In this document: piece after piece, positions 1 to 7,891 of the stretch
How the letters are laid out: every line of letters starts with the position of its first letter
Numbering within the stretch: the first letter of the stretch is position 1
The notes under the pieces: generated by a model
Databases searched by the model: none
Told to the model about the DNA's origin: nothing
The model's input: only the letters and a program-made list of their open reading frames with translations
DNA from: Bacillota bacterium
Lineage (GTDB): Bacteria; Bacillota; Clostridia; Clostridiales; Clostridiaceae
Direction: 5' to 3'
Assembly: GCA_030706065.1 (NCBI GenBank)
Contig: JAUZPH010000091.1
Location: 1 to 10,667 of the forward strand
DNA length: 10,667 nucleotides
Translations under genes and position numbers: made by a program

Positions 1-503
1 GTTGGCACCATATCCTTTTCAATAACCTTCAGTCCATTGGGTTTATTCCAGTCTGAAGCCAATTTTGCCAAAAATTTATTGTAGGATATGCCTACGGAAA
101 TTGTAAGTCCAGTCTCCTTCCTTACTGCATCTTTAATACTTTGTGCAGAATCCAGTGGATCTTGATCAAGTTCACTGATATCTAAATAAGCCTCATCAAT
201 GCTCAAAGGCTCTACATGAGGGATTAACCCATAGAATATATTGAAAATCTTGTTTGAAACCTCCTTATATCTCCAATACCTGACAGGCAAAAATATTCCA
301 TTTGGGCACTTTGCTCTTGCCATGTACAAAGGCATGGCACTTCTTACACCATAAGCCCTTGCTTCATAGGAACATGTTGCCACAACTCCCCTTTCCGTTG
401 TTCCCCCAACAATAACAGGTTTTCCTTTCAGTTCCGGATTATCCGCTGTTTCAACAGATGCAAAAAAAGCATCCATATCCACATGCATTATCACCCTGTT
501 CAT
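1..503 (-). CDS. dinB: DNA polymerase IV (Y-family translesion polymerase), 3' end cut by window edge
   Basis: Translesion DNA polymerase that extends past lesions and mismatches at stalled forks, without proofreading. I translated the minus strand from the ATG at 503-501. The first 167 codons give an uninterrupted Y-family palm/fingers region. It begins MNRVIMHVDMDAFFASVE, with metal ligands D9 and D11-region and the likely steric-gate F14. It continues through the TERGVVATCSYEARAYGV block to the second catalytic motif SIDEAYLD (D103, E104) and SVGISYNKFLAKLASD near residue 136. These positions match E. coli Pol IV (D8, D103, E104) with a shift of at most one residue. Thumb and little-finger domains would lie beyond base 1. 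A GGAGG at 515-511 sits seven bases before the ATG. The 124-residue ORF lies 60 bp upstream on the same strand, so the two are probably co-transcribed. I saw no LexA-type operator upstream. Confidence 0.95.
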   Translation of the reverse strand, partial: MNRVIMHVDMDAFFASVETADNPELKGKPVIVGGTTERGVVATCSYEARAYGVRSAMPLYMARAKCPNGIFLPVRYWRYKEVSNKIFNIFYGLIPHVEPLSIDEAYLDISELDQDPLDSAQSIKDAVRKETGLTISVGISYNKFLAKLASDWNKPNGLKVIEKDMVP

Positions 504-562
504 TTTTGCTCCTCCAAATTTACTATTAATTGTTTTTCATTTGCAATTGTATAACCCTTAAA

Positions 563-937
563 TCAGGTTAAATCGGATATGCTGAGAAGTGTCATAAGTA
601 TATCCTCTTTTTCCGAATTCTTATAGGCTATAACACAGACAGTTTTTATTGGGTCAGCAACTTTAAAAGATGTGTTTTCACTTTCAAAGCTTCCCTTAAC
701 TTCCATATCACCATAAGCGGCCTTGAATCTCTGCAGTTCTGTAATCACTTCATTAATAGTCCAACCAACAACATTTTCTTCTCCATGTACTTCCACAAAT
801 TTAGCTTCAAGCTGCCCTGATAATTTAATTATACCAAAACTTTTGTGTTCTTCCAAAGTTCCATGATGTAATGCTACCTGCTGTGCTCCAATCAATTTTG
901 CCTTTTGCAGTTTCTCCTGAAGAGTAGTTATATTCAT
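563..937 (-). CDS. Hypothetical protein, 124 aa, upstream of dinB
   Basis: I do not recognise the family. The protein is small, soluble and acidic-to-neutral, with no signal peptide or membrane segment. It starts with an amphipathic stretch (LQEKLQKAKLIGAQQVALHH). The middle alternates short beta-like segments (GIIKLSGQLEAKFVEVHG), followed by a helix-like region (INEVITELQRFKAAYGDMEV) and a final beta-like KTVCVIAYKN. It looks like one compact alpha/beta domain. The ATG at 937-935 has a GGAGG at 947-943, five bases upstream, a good clostridial ribosome binding site. The stop is TGA at 565-563. It reads toward dinB with a 60-bp gap and no terminator that I can see, so a two-gene unit is likely. 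A link to DNA damage tolerance is only an inference from position. Confidence 0.8.
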   Translation of the reverse strand: MNITTLQEKLQKAKLIGAQQVALHHGTLEEHKSFGIIKLSGQLEAKFVEVHGEENVVGWTINEVITELQRFKAAYGDMEVKGSFESENTSFKVADPIKTVCVIAYKNSEKEDILMTLLSISDLT

Positions 938-1454
938 AAAATCCTCCTTGATATTGTTTCCATATTATTCAATTAGTAGCCTCTCTTACAATATATTATC
1001 AGAGTTCTACCAGTAGAATATGGTTATATATGTAATTAACACTAACAATCGGTATTTGTCGAAAACTTTTTTTCTAATAAATATGCAAAATGCTTGAAAT
1101 CAATAATGTTTTACATTCAAGGTGAATTTATTTGAATCTATTTTATATCAACACTTTTCGTCATTTTAGATTATAAAATAGCAGGTAACTAAAAATGTTG
1201 AACCGTATATTTATTCCTGAAAGTTTCGGCCATTCTTGCACAATTATTGAAAGGCTTGTATATCAACGCCTGCAGGGTTCTTCATCGTAATGTCTTCTGT
1301 ATGCTTATGCATGATTTTTTTCTAGACATATTATTAAAATTTGTTTACAATATAATTCGTTTAATAGATTTATATTTGAGAAAATGTACAGAAAACAGCA
1401 TGGCTCAAGGGTTATCCAGCCGTAAGCATGATAAAAATAGGGGAGGAATGATAC
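938..1454. other. Divergent intergenic region, 517 bp, no gene supported
   Basis: The spacer between the divergent 124-aa gene and the arginase gene is AT-rich and carries no convincing coding sequence. An 84-codon frame on plus overlapping the arginase start has no ribosome binding site and no recognisable composition, so I treat it as chance. The region holds a perfect small dyad at 1005-1018 (TTCTAC-CA-GTAGAA). Two weak plus-strand promoter candidates for arginase are TTGCAC (1236-1241) with 17 bp to TATATC (1259-1264), and TTGTTT (1341-1346) with 18 bp to TAGATT (1365-1370). Neither is strong. I see no ARG-box or riboswitch that I can defend. Confidence 0.5.
1005..1018. promoter_or_regulatory. 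Small perfect dyad, possible operator upstream of the 124-aa gene/dinB unit
   Basis: TTCTAC and GTAGAA are perfect inverted arms around a CA spacer, about 70 bp upstream of the minus-strand start at 937. This is in the range where an operator would act. It does not match the Firmicute LexA consensus (GAAC, four bases, GTTC). A 6-bp-arm dyad also occurs by chance in AT-rich DNA. Confidence 0.2.
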
Positions 1455-2381
1455 ATGGCAATACACATCATAGGTATGCCTATGAACCACGGAGCAGATA
1501 AAAATGGGGCCAATTTAGGTCCTGATAAATTTAGAGAATTGGATATCATGGACTCATTGAGAGATATGGGATATGAAGTCTGTGACTTAGGAAATATAGA
1601 GGTAACAGAAGTTACTGACGAACAAATTCACAGATGTGACAGCAAGTTAAAATATTATGATGTAGTAATAGATGCCAACACCAAATTGGCATTTAAAACC
1701 TACGAATCTATATCCAGCGGAAACTTTCCACTAGTACTAGGTGGCGACCACAGTCTGGGAATGGGAAGTATAGCAGGTGTAAGTAAACAATTTACAAATG
1801 TTGGCGTGGTTTGGATTGATGCTCATGGTGACATGAATACTTATGAGACCACATTAACAGGAAATATTCACGGCATGCCGCTGGCTGCATCTATGGGAAA
1901 AGGACCGGACAAGCTAGTCAATCTGTTTGAACATAGAATAAAGGTAAAAGAAGAAAATGTTGTACACATAGCCGGAAGGGATTTAGATCCCGGTGAAATT
2001 GAATTATTGCATAACTCAAAGGTTAACGCCTATACCATGGACAGGGTTAGAAAACTTGGATTAGATAGAATCATCGAAGAAAGCATCGACTATCTAAGGG
2101 ATCGAGTAGATGCGATTCATGTAAGCTTTGATATAGACTCAATAGATTCAAATTATGTTCCTGGCACAGGAACACCGGTTAGGGATGGACTGACAGTTGA
2201 AGAAGCGCAAAAACTCCTTAATGCTTTTGCTTCTTCAGGAATGATGGTTTCATTGGATTTTGTCGAGTTGAATCCTTTACTTGACAATGAGGATGAAACT
2301 GCAAAAATATCTATGCAGCTGCTTAAGGGCATATTTGCAAATTACAATACACACATCAATAACCAGCTTTTGCTTGGATAA
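1455..2381 (+). CDS. rocF: Arginase (ureohydrolase family, binuclear Mn)
   Basis: Hydrolyses L-arginine to L-ornithine and urea in the cytoplasm, the entry step of arginine catabolism. At 308 residues it has normal family length. All signature motifs are present: GGDHSLG with metal ligand H99; IDAHGDMNT with D122, H124 and D126; and SFDIDSID with D226 and D228. GNIHGMPL carries the conserved active-site His (H139), RDLDPGE (D176, D178) lines the pocket, and VSLDFVELNP carries E271, equivalent to the guanidinium-contacting Glu of arginases. N128 and E271 argue for arginase over agmatinase or formiminoglutamase. The ATG at 1455 has GGGGAGG at 1440-1446, eight bases upstream. It stands alone: no ornithine or proline pathway gene is adjacent, so the metabolic context cannot be read here. 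It ends directly in a bidirectional terminator. Confidence 0.95.
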   Translation: MAIHIIGMPMNHGADKNGANLGPDKFRELDIMDSLRDMGYEVCDLGNIEVTEVTDEQIHRCDSKLKYYDVVIDANTKLAFKTYESISSGNFPLVLGGDHSLGMGSIAGVSKQFTNVGVVWIDAHGDMNTYETTLTGNIHGMPLAASMGKGPDKLVNLFEHRIKVKEENVVHIAGRDLDPGEIELLHNSKVNAYTMDRVRKLGLDRIIEESIDYLRDRVDAIHVSFDIDSIDSNYVPGTGTPVRDGLTVEEAQKLLNAFASSGMMVSLDFVELNPLLDNEDETAKISMQLLKGIFANYNTHINNQLLLG

Positions 2382-2407
2382 AAAAGTGGCTTGTACGCCA
2401 CTTTTTT
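2381..2407. terminator. Bidirectional intrinsic terminator shared by arginase and SNF2 genes
   Basis: The stem AAAAAGTGGC (2381-2390), a six-base loop TTGTAC, and GCCACTTTTTT (2397-2407) form a strong hairpin with a U-tract on plus. The A-run gives a U-tract when read on minus as well. It begins at the last base of the arginase stop codon and lies 7 bp beyond the SNF2 stop codon (2416-2414), so it serves both convergent genes. Confidence 0.9.
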
Positions 2408-2413
2408 CTTTCT

Positions 2414-5400
2414 TTAAATCCAGGAAACCTTCTCTTCAAAAAGTTCTATTACTTCCTCTTCAGACAGAATTCCACTACCTTCCCAGTCATGAAGTCCATC
2501 TCCTATAAGTTCCGTTATGAGCCTTTTCTTATCTTTCTGAAGGGCCAGTATTTTTTCTTCTATTGTCCCCTTTGCTATAATTTTTATGACCTCAACAACA
2601 TTTTTTTGACCTATACGATGCGCTCTATCGGCAGCCTGTTCCTCTACGGCGGGATTCCACCAGGGGTCAAAATGTATCACTACGTCTGCGGAGGTTAAAT
2701 TTAAACCAGTCCCTCCTGCTTTAAGGCTTATTAAAAAGACAGAATTTTCGCCATCATTAAATTCTTTAACCATCTTCATCCTCTTATCCGAGGATATTGA
2801 ACCATCAAGGTAACTGAAAGAGATGCCTTCAGCTCCGACCCGTTTTATGATATTCTTCAGTACAGAGGTAAATTGAGAGAAAACCAGTATCCGATGCCCT
2901 TCTTCTATACTATCCTTGAGTATCTCAATTAATGCCTCCAATTTTGAACTGCTCCCGTCATATCCGTCCATAGCTACTGAAGGATCTAGACAGAGCAGCC
3001 TCAATTTAGTCAAGTAAGATAGAATCTCAATCTTGCTGTTTTTGAATTCTTCCTCCTTAACTTTTTTCTGTATCAATTCCATTGCATGGTTTGCATAGGC
3101 TTTATAGACTTTCTTCTGTTCCTCACCTAAATCTACCATAAGAGTCTTTTCTATCTTGTCAGGGAGTTCCTTAATAACATCTTTCTTCTTCCTTCTGAGG
3201 ATAAAGGGCCTTATTAGCCGATTTAGTTCTTCAATTACAACCGGTTCCTCCCTGAGCCTTTTGTCATATCTGACACTAAACCTCTTTTCATCATAAAGGT
3301 ATCCGGGCATAATAAAATCAAATATTGACCAAAGCTCCATGAGAGAGTTCTCTATAGGTGTCCCAGATAATGCAAACTTCCTCCTAGCCCTAATCGCCTT
3401 TGCCGATTGTGAGTTTTGGGAATTGGGATTTTTTATATTCTGTGCTTCATCCAATATACAGTAATCAAATTCAACCTCACTATAATATTCCAGATCTCTC
3501 CTCAAGAGATTATATGTCGTTATTAAAACATCATAATCCTCAAAATTTTGAAGTATCTCTTCTCTTTCCTCTTTAAATCCATTAACCGCCGCAGTCCTGA
3601 TGTCCGGTGCGAATTTGTCAAATTCGGTGGTCCAATTAAATACCAATGAAGTCGGAGCAACTATTAGTGTTTTTTCTCCCTTCTTGGATGCTATAAAGGC
3701 TATAGTCTGAATAGTTTTACCCAGGCCCATTTCATCGCCCAAAATTCCTCCGAACCCCAAATGATCCAGAGTTTTAAACCATTTATATCCTGTCTTCTGA
3801 TACTCTCTCAGCGTACCTTTAAAAATGCCGGGCTCCACAAAAGTTAAACTTTCTAATGAATTAAGCCTATTTTTAATTTCATCAAGTTCATCATTTCCTT
3901 TAATATACCTAATACCGCTTTTCTCCAGATAATCGCTTAAATATACACCTTTGTTCTTGTGTATCCTTAAATTATTGTCCTTTAAACTGCCGGCATCCAG
4001 AGAATCAACAAGTTTTAAGAACTTGTTGAGCTCTAATTCCTCCAAATCAAGAAAATGTCCATCCTTAAGCCTGTAATACTTTAGATTTTCTCTGAAAGCT
4101 CTTAATATTTCAGCTGTTTCCCCTGCCGGTATATCGCCAATTTTAAAGTCAAGCTCAAAGTAATCATACTTTCCTGCTTTTATTTCTCCTTGAATGCCAT
4201 TAGTTCCTATGGTTTTTAGTCCTTTAAAATTCTCAGAGTAATATATTTCTCCTATTTCCTGCAGCTTCCCCACTTCACTCTTGAAAAACCTGTATATATA
4301 ATTATCATCTTTTAAAAGGTGGAATTTCTTCTTAATTGGTTCAAATCCATAGCTCCTAAGAATAGCTTTGACCGCTCCTTCCTTCTTCTCGTTCCTGTAG
4401 ATTACCTTTTCCGTACATTCCTCGAAGATATTAAATTCATAAGAACCATACTTAACCTTCAATATCAGAGTGATTTCTCTGTTTTCCATATTAAAATAGA
4501 AACTGAAGCTGCAGTCACTGAGTACTATTTTTTCTTTTATAGCTCTTGACATTGTTACATTCAGCGAAAGGAAGTTTAAAGCAGGTATAAGCCTCCTTAG
4601 TACTGTATCTTCCTCTGAAGCAGGAAACACCACAACTTTGGCCTGGTTAAATATTTGAAGGTAAGGAGTAATCCTGTGGCAAAAATCAAAGTCAGGTAAA
4701 TATATGGAGGAACCATATAAAAAAGTATTATTTTTTGAAGAAAGGCTGGCTGGCATGCCTCCAGGAGATTTAAGAACATATTCTTCCGCAATAAGCTTTA
4801 AATCAAAATCTACAGGAGGATTAACAGATAAAATCTCTGTTTCCACAGGTCTGCTGAAAAAGCCCTCATTCAGATAAACCCTATGTTTTTGAACTACCTG
4901 AAAAAATTCTCTCGTTAAATAATCAGGAATATTAATATATTTACCTTCTATACCACTGACAGCATTTCTACTAATGTATTTATTACTTTCGTCAATAGAT
5001 ACTATGGTTTCAATAAAATCAATCAGATGCCTATCCTTCGAAGAAAGCTGCTGTTCATTCATATTAAAAGTAAAGCTCTTGCCGTAATTGACAGGAATGC
5101 TATTATGCAGCGAGATTAGAAACTGTTTTATATCCTTCAGGATATAAAGATTAGCAGCACTTGTTGACGATAAACCTATTTTAAACTCTGCTGAAAGGTT
5201 ATTATTCCATTCACTTTTATTGATGTATACTTCGATTTTTACTTCATCTTTTCCATCTTCATCTCCCAGAAGCATCGATAAAACATTTTTTATATGTATG
5301 TCTTTTTGTTCTATTTCAACTTCCTTAATAAGAGGGTGGTCCGCCAGTGCTCCAGCAGCCTTATAAAAAGTAGCCACAAGGTGCTTGCAGCAGTAATTTT

Positions 5401-5668
5401 TCTTTTTAAACCCGTTTTTTTCATAGTCCTCACAACTGCAGTAAGTTGAGAGTATACTTTTATGAGTTACTTCAAATATGATTTTTGTATTATATTCATT
5501 AAACAAGTTCTCAGAAATTACAATGCCTTCAATATTTATAATGCCTTCAACGTCGTTTAGTTCTGCTGAGGCTACCAGATCATTAAGAAGAACTCTCTGT
5601 CCTTCAGAATGCATTTTACCGCTGGTTTCTTCATTAAAGATTTGTAATAATTTATCCTCCTGTATCAT
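2414..5668 (-). CDS. SWIM zinc-finger SNF2-family DNA-dependent ATPase (helicase-like)
   Basis: Swi2/Snf2 family dsDNA translocase of 1084 residues, cytoplasmic and nucleoid-associated by family. An N-terminal SWIM zinc finger has C77-x-C79 and C94-K-H96. Then comes a long bacterial SNF2-associated region to about residue 610. The ATPase core holds the Walker A motif DEMGLGKT (645-652, K651), the motif II DEAQ box (740-743), and LSGTPIENS (motif III, about 766). The C-terminal RecA lobe has FSQFTSVL, LDGSISSDKR, LKAGGTGLNLTSADVV and ADRAHRIGQ (H1017-Q1021). All helicase motifs look intact, so it should be active. SWIM-SNF2 proteins are widespread in Clostridia and Bacilli, and their biological role is poorly defined (RapA-like polymerase recycling and repair are both proposed). 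The ATG at 5668 has AAGGAGT just upstream. It is convergent with arginase and divergent from the cellulase. No operon partner is visible. Confidence 0.95.
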   Translation of the reverse strand: MIQEDKLLQIFNEETSGKMHSEGQRVLLNDLVASAELNDVEGIINIEGIVISENLFNEYNTKIIFEVTHKSILSTYCSCEDYEKNGFKKKNYCCKHLVATFYKAAGALADHPLIKEVEIEQKDIHIKNVLSMLLGDEDGKDEVKIEVYINKSEWNNNLSAEFKIGLSSTSAANLYILKDIKQFLISLHNSIPVNYGKSFTFNMNEQQLSSKDRHLIDFIETIVSIDESNKYISRNAVSGIEGKYINIPDYLTREFFQVVQKHRVYLNEGFFSRPVETEILSVNPPVDFDLKLIAEEYVLKSPGGMPASLSSKNNTFLYGSSIYLPDFDFCHRITPYLQIFNQAKVVVFPASEEDTVLRRLIPALNFLSLNVTMSRAIKEKIVLSDCSFSFYFNMENREITLILKVKYGSYEFNIFEECTEKVIYRNEKKEGAVKAILRSYGFEPIKKKFHLLKDDNYIYRFFKSEVGKLQEIGEIYYSENFKGLKTIGTNGIQGEIKAGKYDYFELDFKIGDIPAGETAEILRAFRENLKYYRLKDGHFLDLEELELNKFLKLVDSLDAGSLKDNNLRIHKNKGVYLSDYLEKSGIRYIKGNDELDEIKNRLNSLESLTFVEPGIFKGTLREYQKTGYKWFKTLDHLGFGGILGDEMGLGKTIQTIAFIASKKGEKTLIVAPTSLVFNWTTEFDKFAPDIRTAAVNGFKEEREEILQNFEDYDVLITTYNLLRRDLEYYSEVEFDYCILDEAQNIKNPNSQNSQSAKAIRARRKFALSGTPIENSLMELWSIFDFIMPGYLYDEKRFSVRYDKRLREEPVVIEELNRLIRPFILRRKKKDVIKELPDKIEKTLMVDLGEEQKKVYKAYANHAMELIQKKVKEEEFKNSKIEILSYLTKLRLLCLDPSVAMDGYDGSSSKLEALIEILKDSIEEGHRILVFSQFTSVLKNIIKRVGAEGISFSYLDGSISSDKRMKMVKEFNDGENSVFLISLKAGGTGLNLTSADVVIHFDPWWNPAVEEQAADRAHRIGQKNVVEVIKIIAKGTIEEKILALQKDKKRLITELIGDGLHDWEGSGILSEEEVIELFEEKVSWI

Positions 5669-5758
5669 TATAACTCCTTTGCTAAATGTTTACTAAAATT
5701 CTACTTTAACCTCTTTTGCTCTTCAAAAATCAATCATTTTATCAAATTTAACTCTTTT

Positions 5759-5767
5759 ATTATAACA
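5759..5767 (-). promoter_or_regulatory. Extended -10 promoter element for the SNF2 gene
   Basis: On minus this reads TGTTATAAT, a perfect extended -10 (TG, one base, TATAAT). It would start transcription about 85 bases before the SNF2 ATG. No clear -35 box is present at 17 bp, which is usual for extended -10 promoters. Assigned from sequence only. Confidence 0.45.
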
Positions 5768-5790
5768 TATGTTTTTACTTTTTTAGTCGA

Positions 5791-5823
5791 AAACATTTTC
5801 CATTTTGTGAATGGAGAATGTTT
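5791..5823. promoter_or_regulatory. Near-perfect inverted repeat between divergent promoters, candidate operator
   Basis: The left arm AAACATTTTCCATT (5791-5804), a five-base spacer TTGTG, and the right arm AATGGAGAATGTTT (5810-5823) pair at 13 of 14 positions. The right arm overlaps the -35 of the plus promoter. The left arm lies close to where the -35 of the minus promoter would be. This geometry suits a repressor or activator controlling both the SNF2 and cellulase genes. I cannot assign a regulator family. As RNA it would also be a hairpin, but it lacks a terminal U-tract in either direction. Confidence 0.5.
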
Positions 5824-5848
5824 ACATTTTTATTCTATATGATATAAT
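5821..5848 (+). promoter_or_regulatory. Sigma-A type promoter for the cellulase gene
   Basis: TTTACA (5821-5826), a 16-bp spacer, and a perfect TATAAT (5843-5848) are the best promoter match upstream of the cellulase on plus. Transcription would begin near 5855, leaving an untranslated leader of about 420 bases. A second promoter nearer the gene cannot be excluded. Confidence 0.5.
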
Positions 5849-5855
5849 ATATTAC

Positions 5856-6274
5856 AGAATCATATGTACTATATCACATAACGAAATGTACGCGCGCTCA
5901 TAACCAAGTCTATCATTCAGGCTTTCTGTATCTGGATTGTTTATTCACTATGGCAAATCATTACTTCGGTATTATGAAACTCTTTAAGTCTCTATTACAT
6001 ATTTCTAACCCCATAAAGGAATTCTTTATATCAGGCAATTTGAAACAACTTTAGTTTCCCGGATTTCAAAATAAAAATTCTTACTTCATATGAATTTTTA
6101 TTTTGACCTGCTGATAAGTGAAGTTGTTTTTAATATCACGTAAAACTCAGAACAAAGAAGGGAGTGATGTTAATCCGGTTTTACAAAAGACAATTAAATT
6201 AATTTAACAAGTACCAGTGACAACTTTTTTTTGATATCTTATCCTGTAAATTTATATTAGATGAAGGTAAAATC
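5856..6274 (+). other. Long leader of the cellulase gene with nested hairpins, no gene seen
   Basis: This is about 420 bases without a supportable ORF. It contains a small hairpin at 6013-6029 (ATAAAG, five-base loop, CTTTAT). It also contains a nested pair: a perfect 13-bp AT-rich stem 6068-6080 with 6092-6104 (11-base loop), enclosed by a 9-bp helix AAACAACTT (6043-6051) with AAGTTGTTT (6121-6129). The fold suggests leader-mediated control or mRNA stabilisation, but I match it to no known riboswitch class. The 13-bp stem could alternatively be a weak terminator from a lost gene. Confidence 0.4.
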
Positions 6275-7726
6275 GTGTTGTCATTTAGAAAGAAAAACAG
6301 TTGTTCAAAAAGAATCTTTTCAGTACTGCTTGGAATTTTGATGTTGTTTTTGACCATGGTAATTACCAAACCCGCGAAGGTCAGTGCTGCAACTCCGGTT
6401 TATGGACAGCTGAAAATTGTCGGAAACCATTTATGTGATGCCAGTAGAAATCCAATTCAGTTAAAGGGCATGAGTTCCCACGGCTTACAGTGGTATGGAC
6501 AATTTATGAATTCCGGCAGCATACAAACCCTGAAAAACAGCTGGGGTGCAAATGTAGTCCGTGCAGCTATGTACACGGCAGAAGGCGGCTATATTTCCAA
6601 TCCTACGACTATGATGGCAAAGGTTAAGGAAACGATCCAGGCTGCCATTGACTATGGAATATACGTAATAGTTGACTGGCACATTTTAAGCGATGGAAAC
6701 CCTAATACTTATAGAGCTCAGTCAATAAATTTCTTCCAGCAGATAGCTTCAGCCTATGGTAGTTATCCAAATGTTATCTATGAAATCTGCAACGAACCTA
6801 ACGGAAACGTAACCAGGGCAAACGATATAAAGCCCTATGCTCAGGCTGTTATTCCGGCAATTAGAGCCATCGACCCAGACAATATAATAATCTGCGGAAC
6901 AAGTACCTGGAGCCAGGATGTAGATATTGCAGCAAATAGTCCACTAACTTACAGTAATGTAGCTTATACCTGCCATTTCTATGCTGGAACCTATACTCAG
7001 TCTCTTAGAGACAAAATATCTGCTGCTATGTCAAAAGGTGCTTGTATATTTGTAACCGAGTGGGGAACCTCCGATGCTTCCGGTAATGGTGGTCCATATC
7101 TAACTGAAGCTCAGACCTGGATGGATTTTCTGGCTATCAATAAAATAAGCTGGTGTAACTGGTCTCTATGTGACAAGGCTGAAACCTCAGCTGCTCTTAA
7201 GGCAGGTGCAAACCCAACTGGAGGATGGACAGATGCCGATCTTACTACATCCGGTGCCTTCGTAAAGAAGAACATTGGTGGTTCCACCCCAGTTACTCCA
7301 ACCGTTACTACATCAACCTTCAGTGTACCTGCCGGAACTTACGCTTCTGCACAGACTGTCGCAATAGGCTGTGGAACTTCGAGTGCCGCTATTCGATATA
7401 CTACAGATGGTTCTACTCCCACTACTTCGTCACCAATATACAATGCTCCAATAGCTGTACCCAGGACAACAACCATCAAAGCTATGGCAACAAAATCCGG
7501 AATGACCAATTCAGACGTGGCTTCCGCTACTTATACCATTAGCAGTACACCTACACAGATTGGAATTGTTGTAACCTATACTATAACCAGCAGCTGGGGA
7601 AACTGTGCAACAGTTAACGTTACAATAAAGAATAATGGTACTGCACCAATAAACGGATGGACGTTAGTTTGGACATTCCCAGGAAACCAGACTATTACAA
7701 ATATATGGAGTGCAACCTATACATGA
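6275..7726 (+). CDS. Secreted GH5 endoglucanase with chitobiase-like domain; CBM2 truncated by in-frame TGA
   Basis: Endo-beta-1,4-glucanase that cleaves cellulose outside the cell. A signal peptide (residues 1-38) has basic residues, a hydrophobic core LLGILMLFLTMVI, and probable cleavage after AKVSA. The GH5 (subfamily 2-like) domain spans about 41-335: acid/base E174 in CNEPNG, nucleophile E262 in FVTEWGTS, active-site W296 in CNWSLCD. A chitobiase/hexosaminidase C-terminal-type beta domain follows (about 345-422, IRYTTDGSTPTTSSPIY). Then comes the first half of a cellulose-binding CBM2 (430-483) with W441, W462, W466 and W478. Translation halts at TGA 7724-7726 after ATYT, but the same frame continues with the rest of the CBM2 to TAA at 7882, so the intact gene would be 535 codons. 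The start is GTG at 6275 with AAGG at 6264-6267; no in-frame ATG is near. The catalytic domain is complete, so a truncated enzyme could still be secreted and active on soluble glucan. Confidence 0.9.
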   Translation: MLSFRKKNSCSKRIFSVLLGILMLFLTMVITKPAKVSAATPVYGQLKIVGNHLCDASRNPIQLKGMSSHGLQWYGQFMNSGSIQTLKNSWGANVVRAAMYTAEGGYISNPTTMMAKVKETIQAAIDYGIYVIVDWHILSDGNPNTYRAQSINFFQQIASAYGSYPNVIYEICNEPNGNVTRANDIKPYAQAVIPAIRAIDPDNIIICGTSTWSQDVDIAANSPLTYSNVAYTCHFYAGTYTQSLRDKISAAMSKGACIFVTEWGTSDASGNGGPYLTEAQTWMDFLAINKISWCNWSLCDKAETSAALKAGANPTGGWTDADLTTSGAFVKKNIGGSTPVTPTVTTSTFSVPAGTYASAQTVAIGCGTSSAAIRYTTDGSTPTTSSPIYNAPIAVPRTTTIKAMATKSGMTNSDVASATYTISSTPTQIGIVVTYTITSSWGNCATVNVTIKNNGTAPINGWTLVWTFPGNQTITNIWSATYT

Positions 7727-7882
7727 AGCGGAGCAACAATTACTGCAAGGAATTTGAACTATAATGAAAGTATCCCGGCAAATGGCGGAACACAGAACTT
7801 CGGTTTCAATATTTCCTTCAGCGGCACAAATGCATGGCCAACAAGCATTACTCTGAACGGAATAGCGTGTCAGGTTCAATAA
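7724..7882 (+). pseudogene. C-terminal half of the cellulase CBM2, in frame beyond a TGA stop
   Basis: Reading on from the TGA without a frame change gives 51 more residues, including SIPANGGTQNFGFNISFSGT, NAWPTS and LTLNG-type ITLNGIACQVQ, then TAA (7880-7882). This is the canonical second half of a CBM2 fold, including a third surface Trp (in NAWPTS) and the final Cys. Family members often have Gly or Gln at the TGA position, and GGA to TGA is a single change, so a recent nonsense mutation or a sequencing error is the simplest explanation. The preserved frame and sequence argue that the interruption is very recent, or is read through. Confidence 0.85.
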
Positions 7883-7891
7883 TCAGTGACA

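Noticed and set aside
960..1100. LexA/SOS box for the dinB unit
   Set aside because: No GAAC-four bases-GTTC dyad. The only clear dyad (1005-1018) has a different sequence.
1247..1501. 84-codon plus-strand ORF overlapping the arginase start
   Set aside because: No ribosome binding site, rich in residues typical of translated AT-rich spacer, and overlaps the well-supported arginase ATG and its binding site in another frame.
5880..6270. Known riboswitch (for example a c-di-GMP type) in the cellulase leader
   Set aside because: The conserved core bases of the classes I know are not present. Only generic AT-rich hairpins are visible.
7225..7542. 105-codon plus ORF inside the cellulase gene
   Set aside because: Out-of-frame shadow of the GH5/chitobiase-domain region; the cellulase frame has full domain support.
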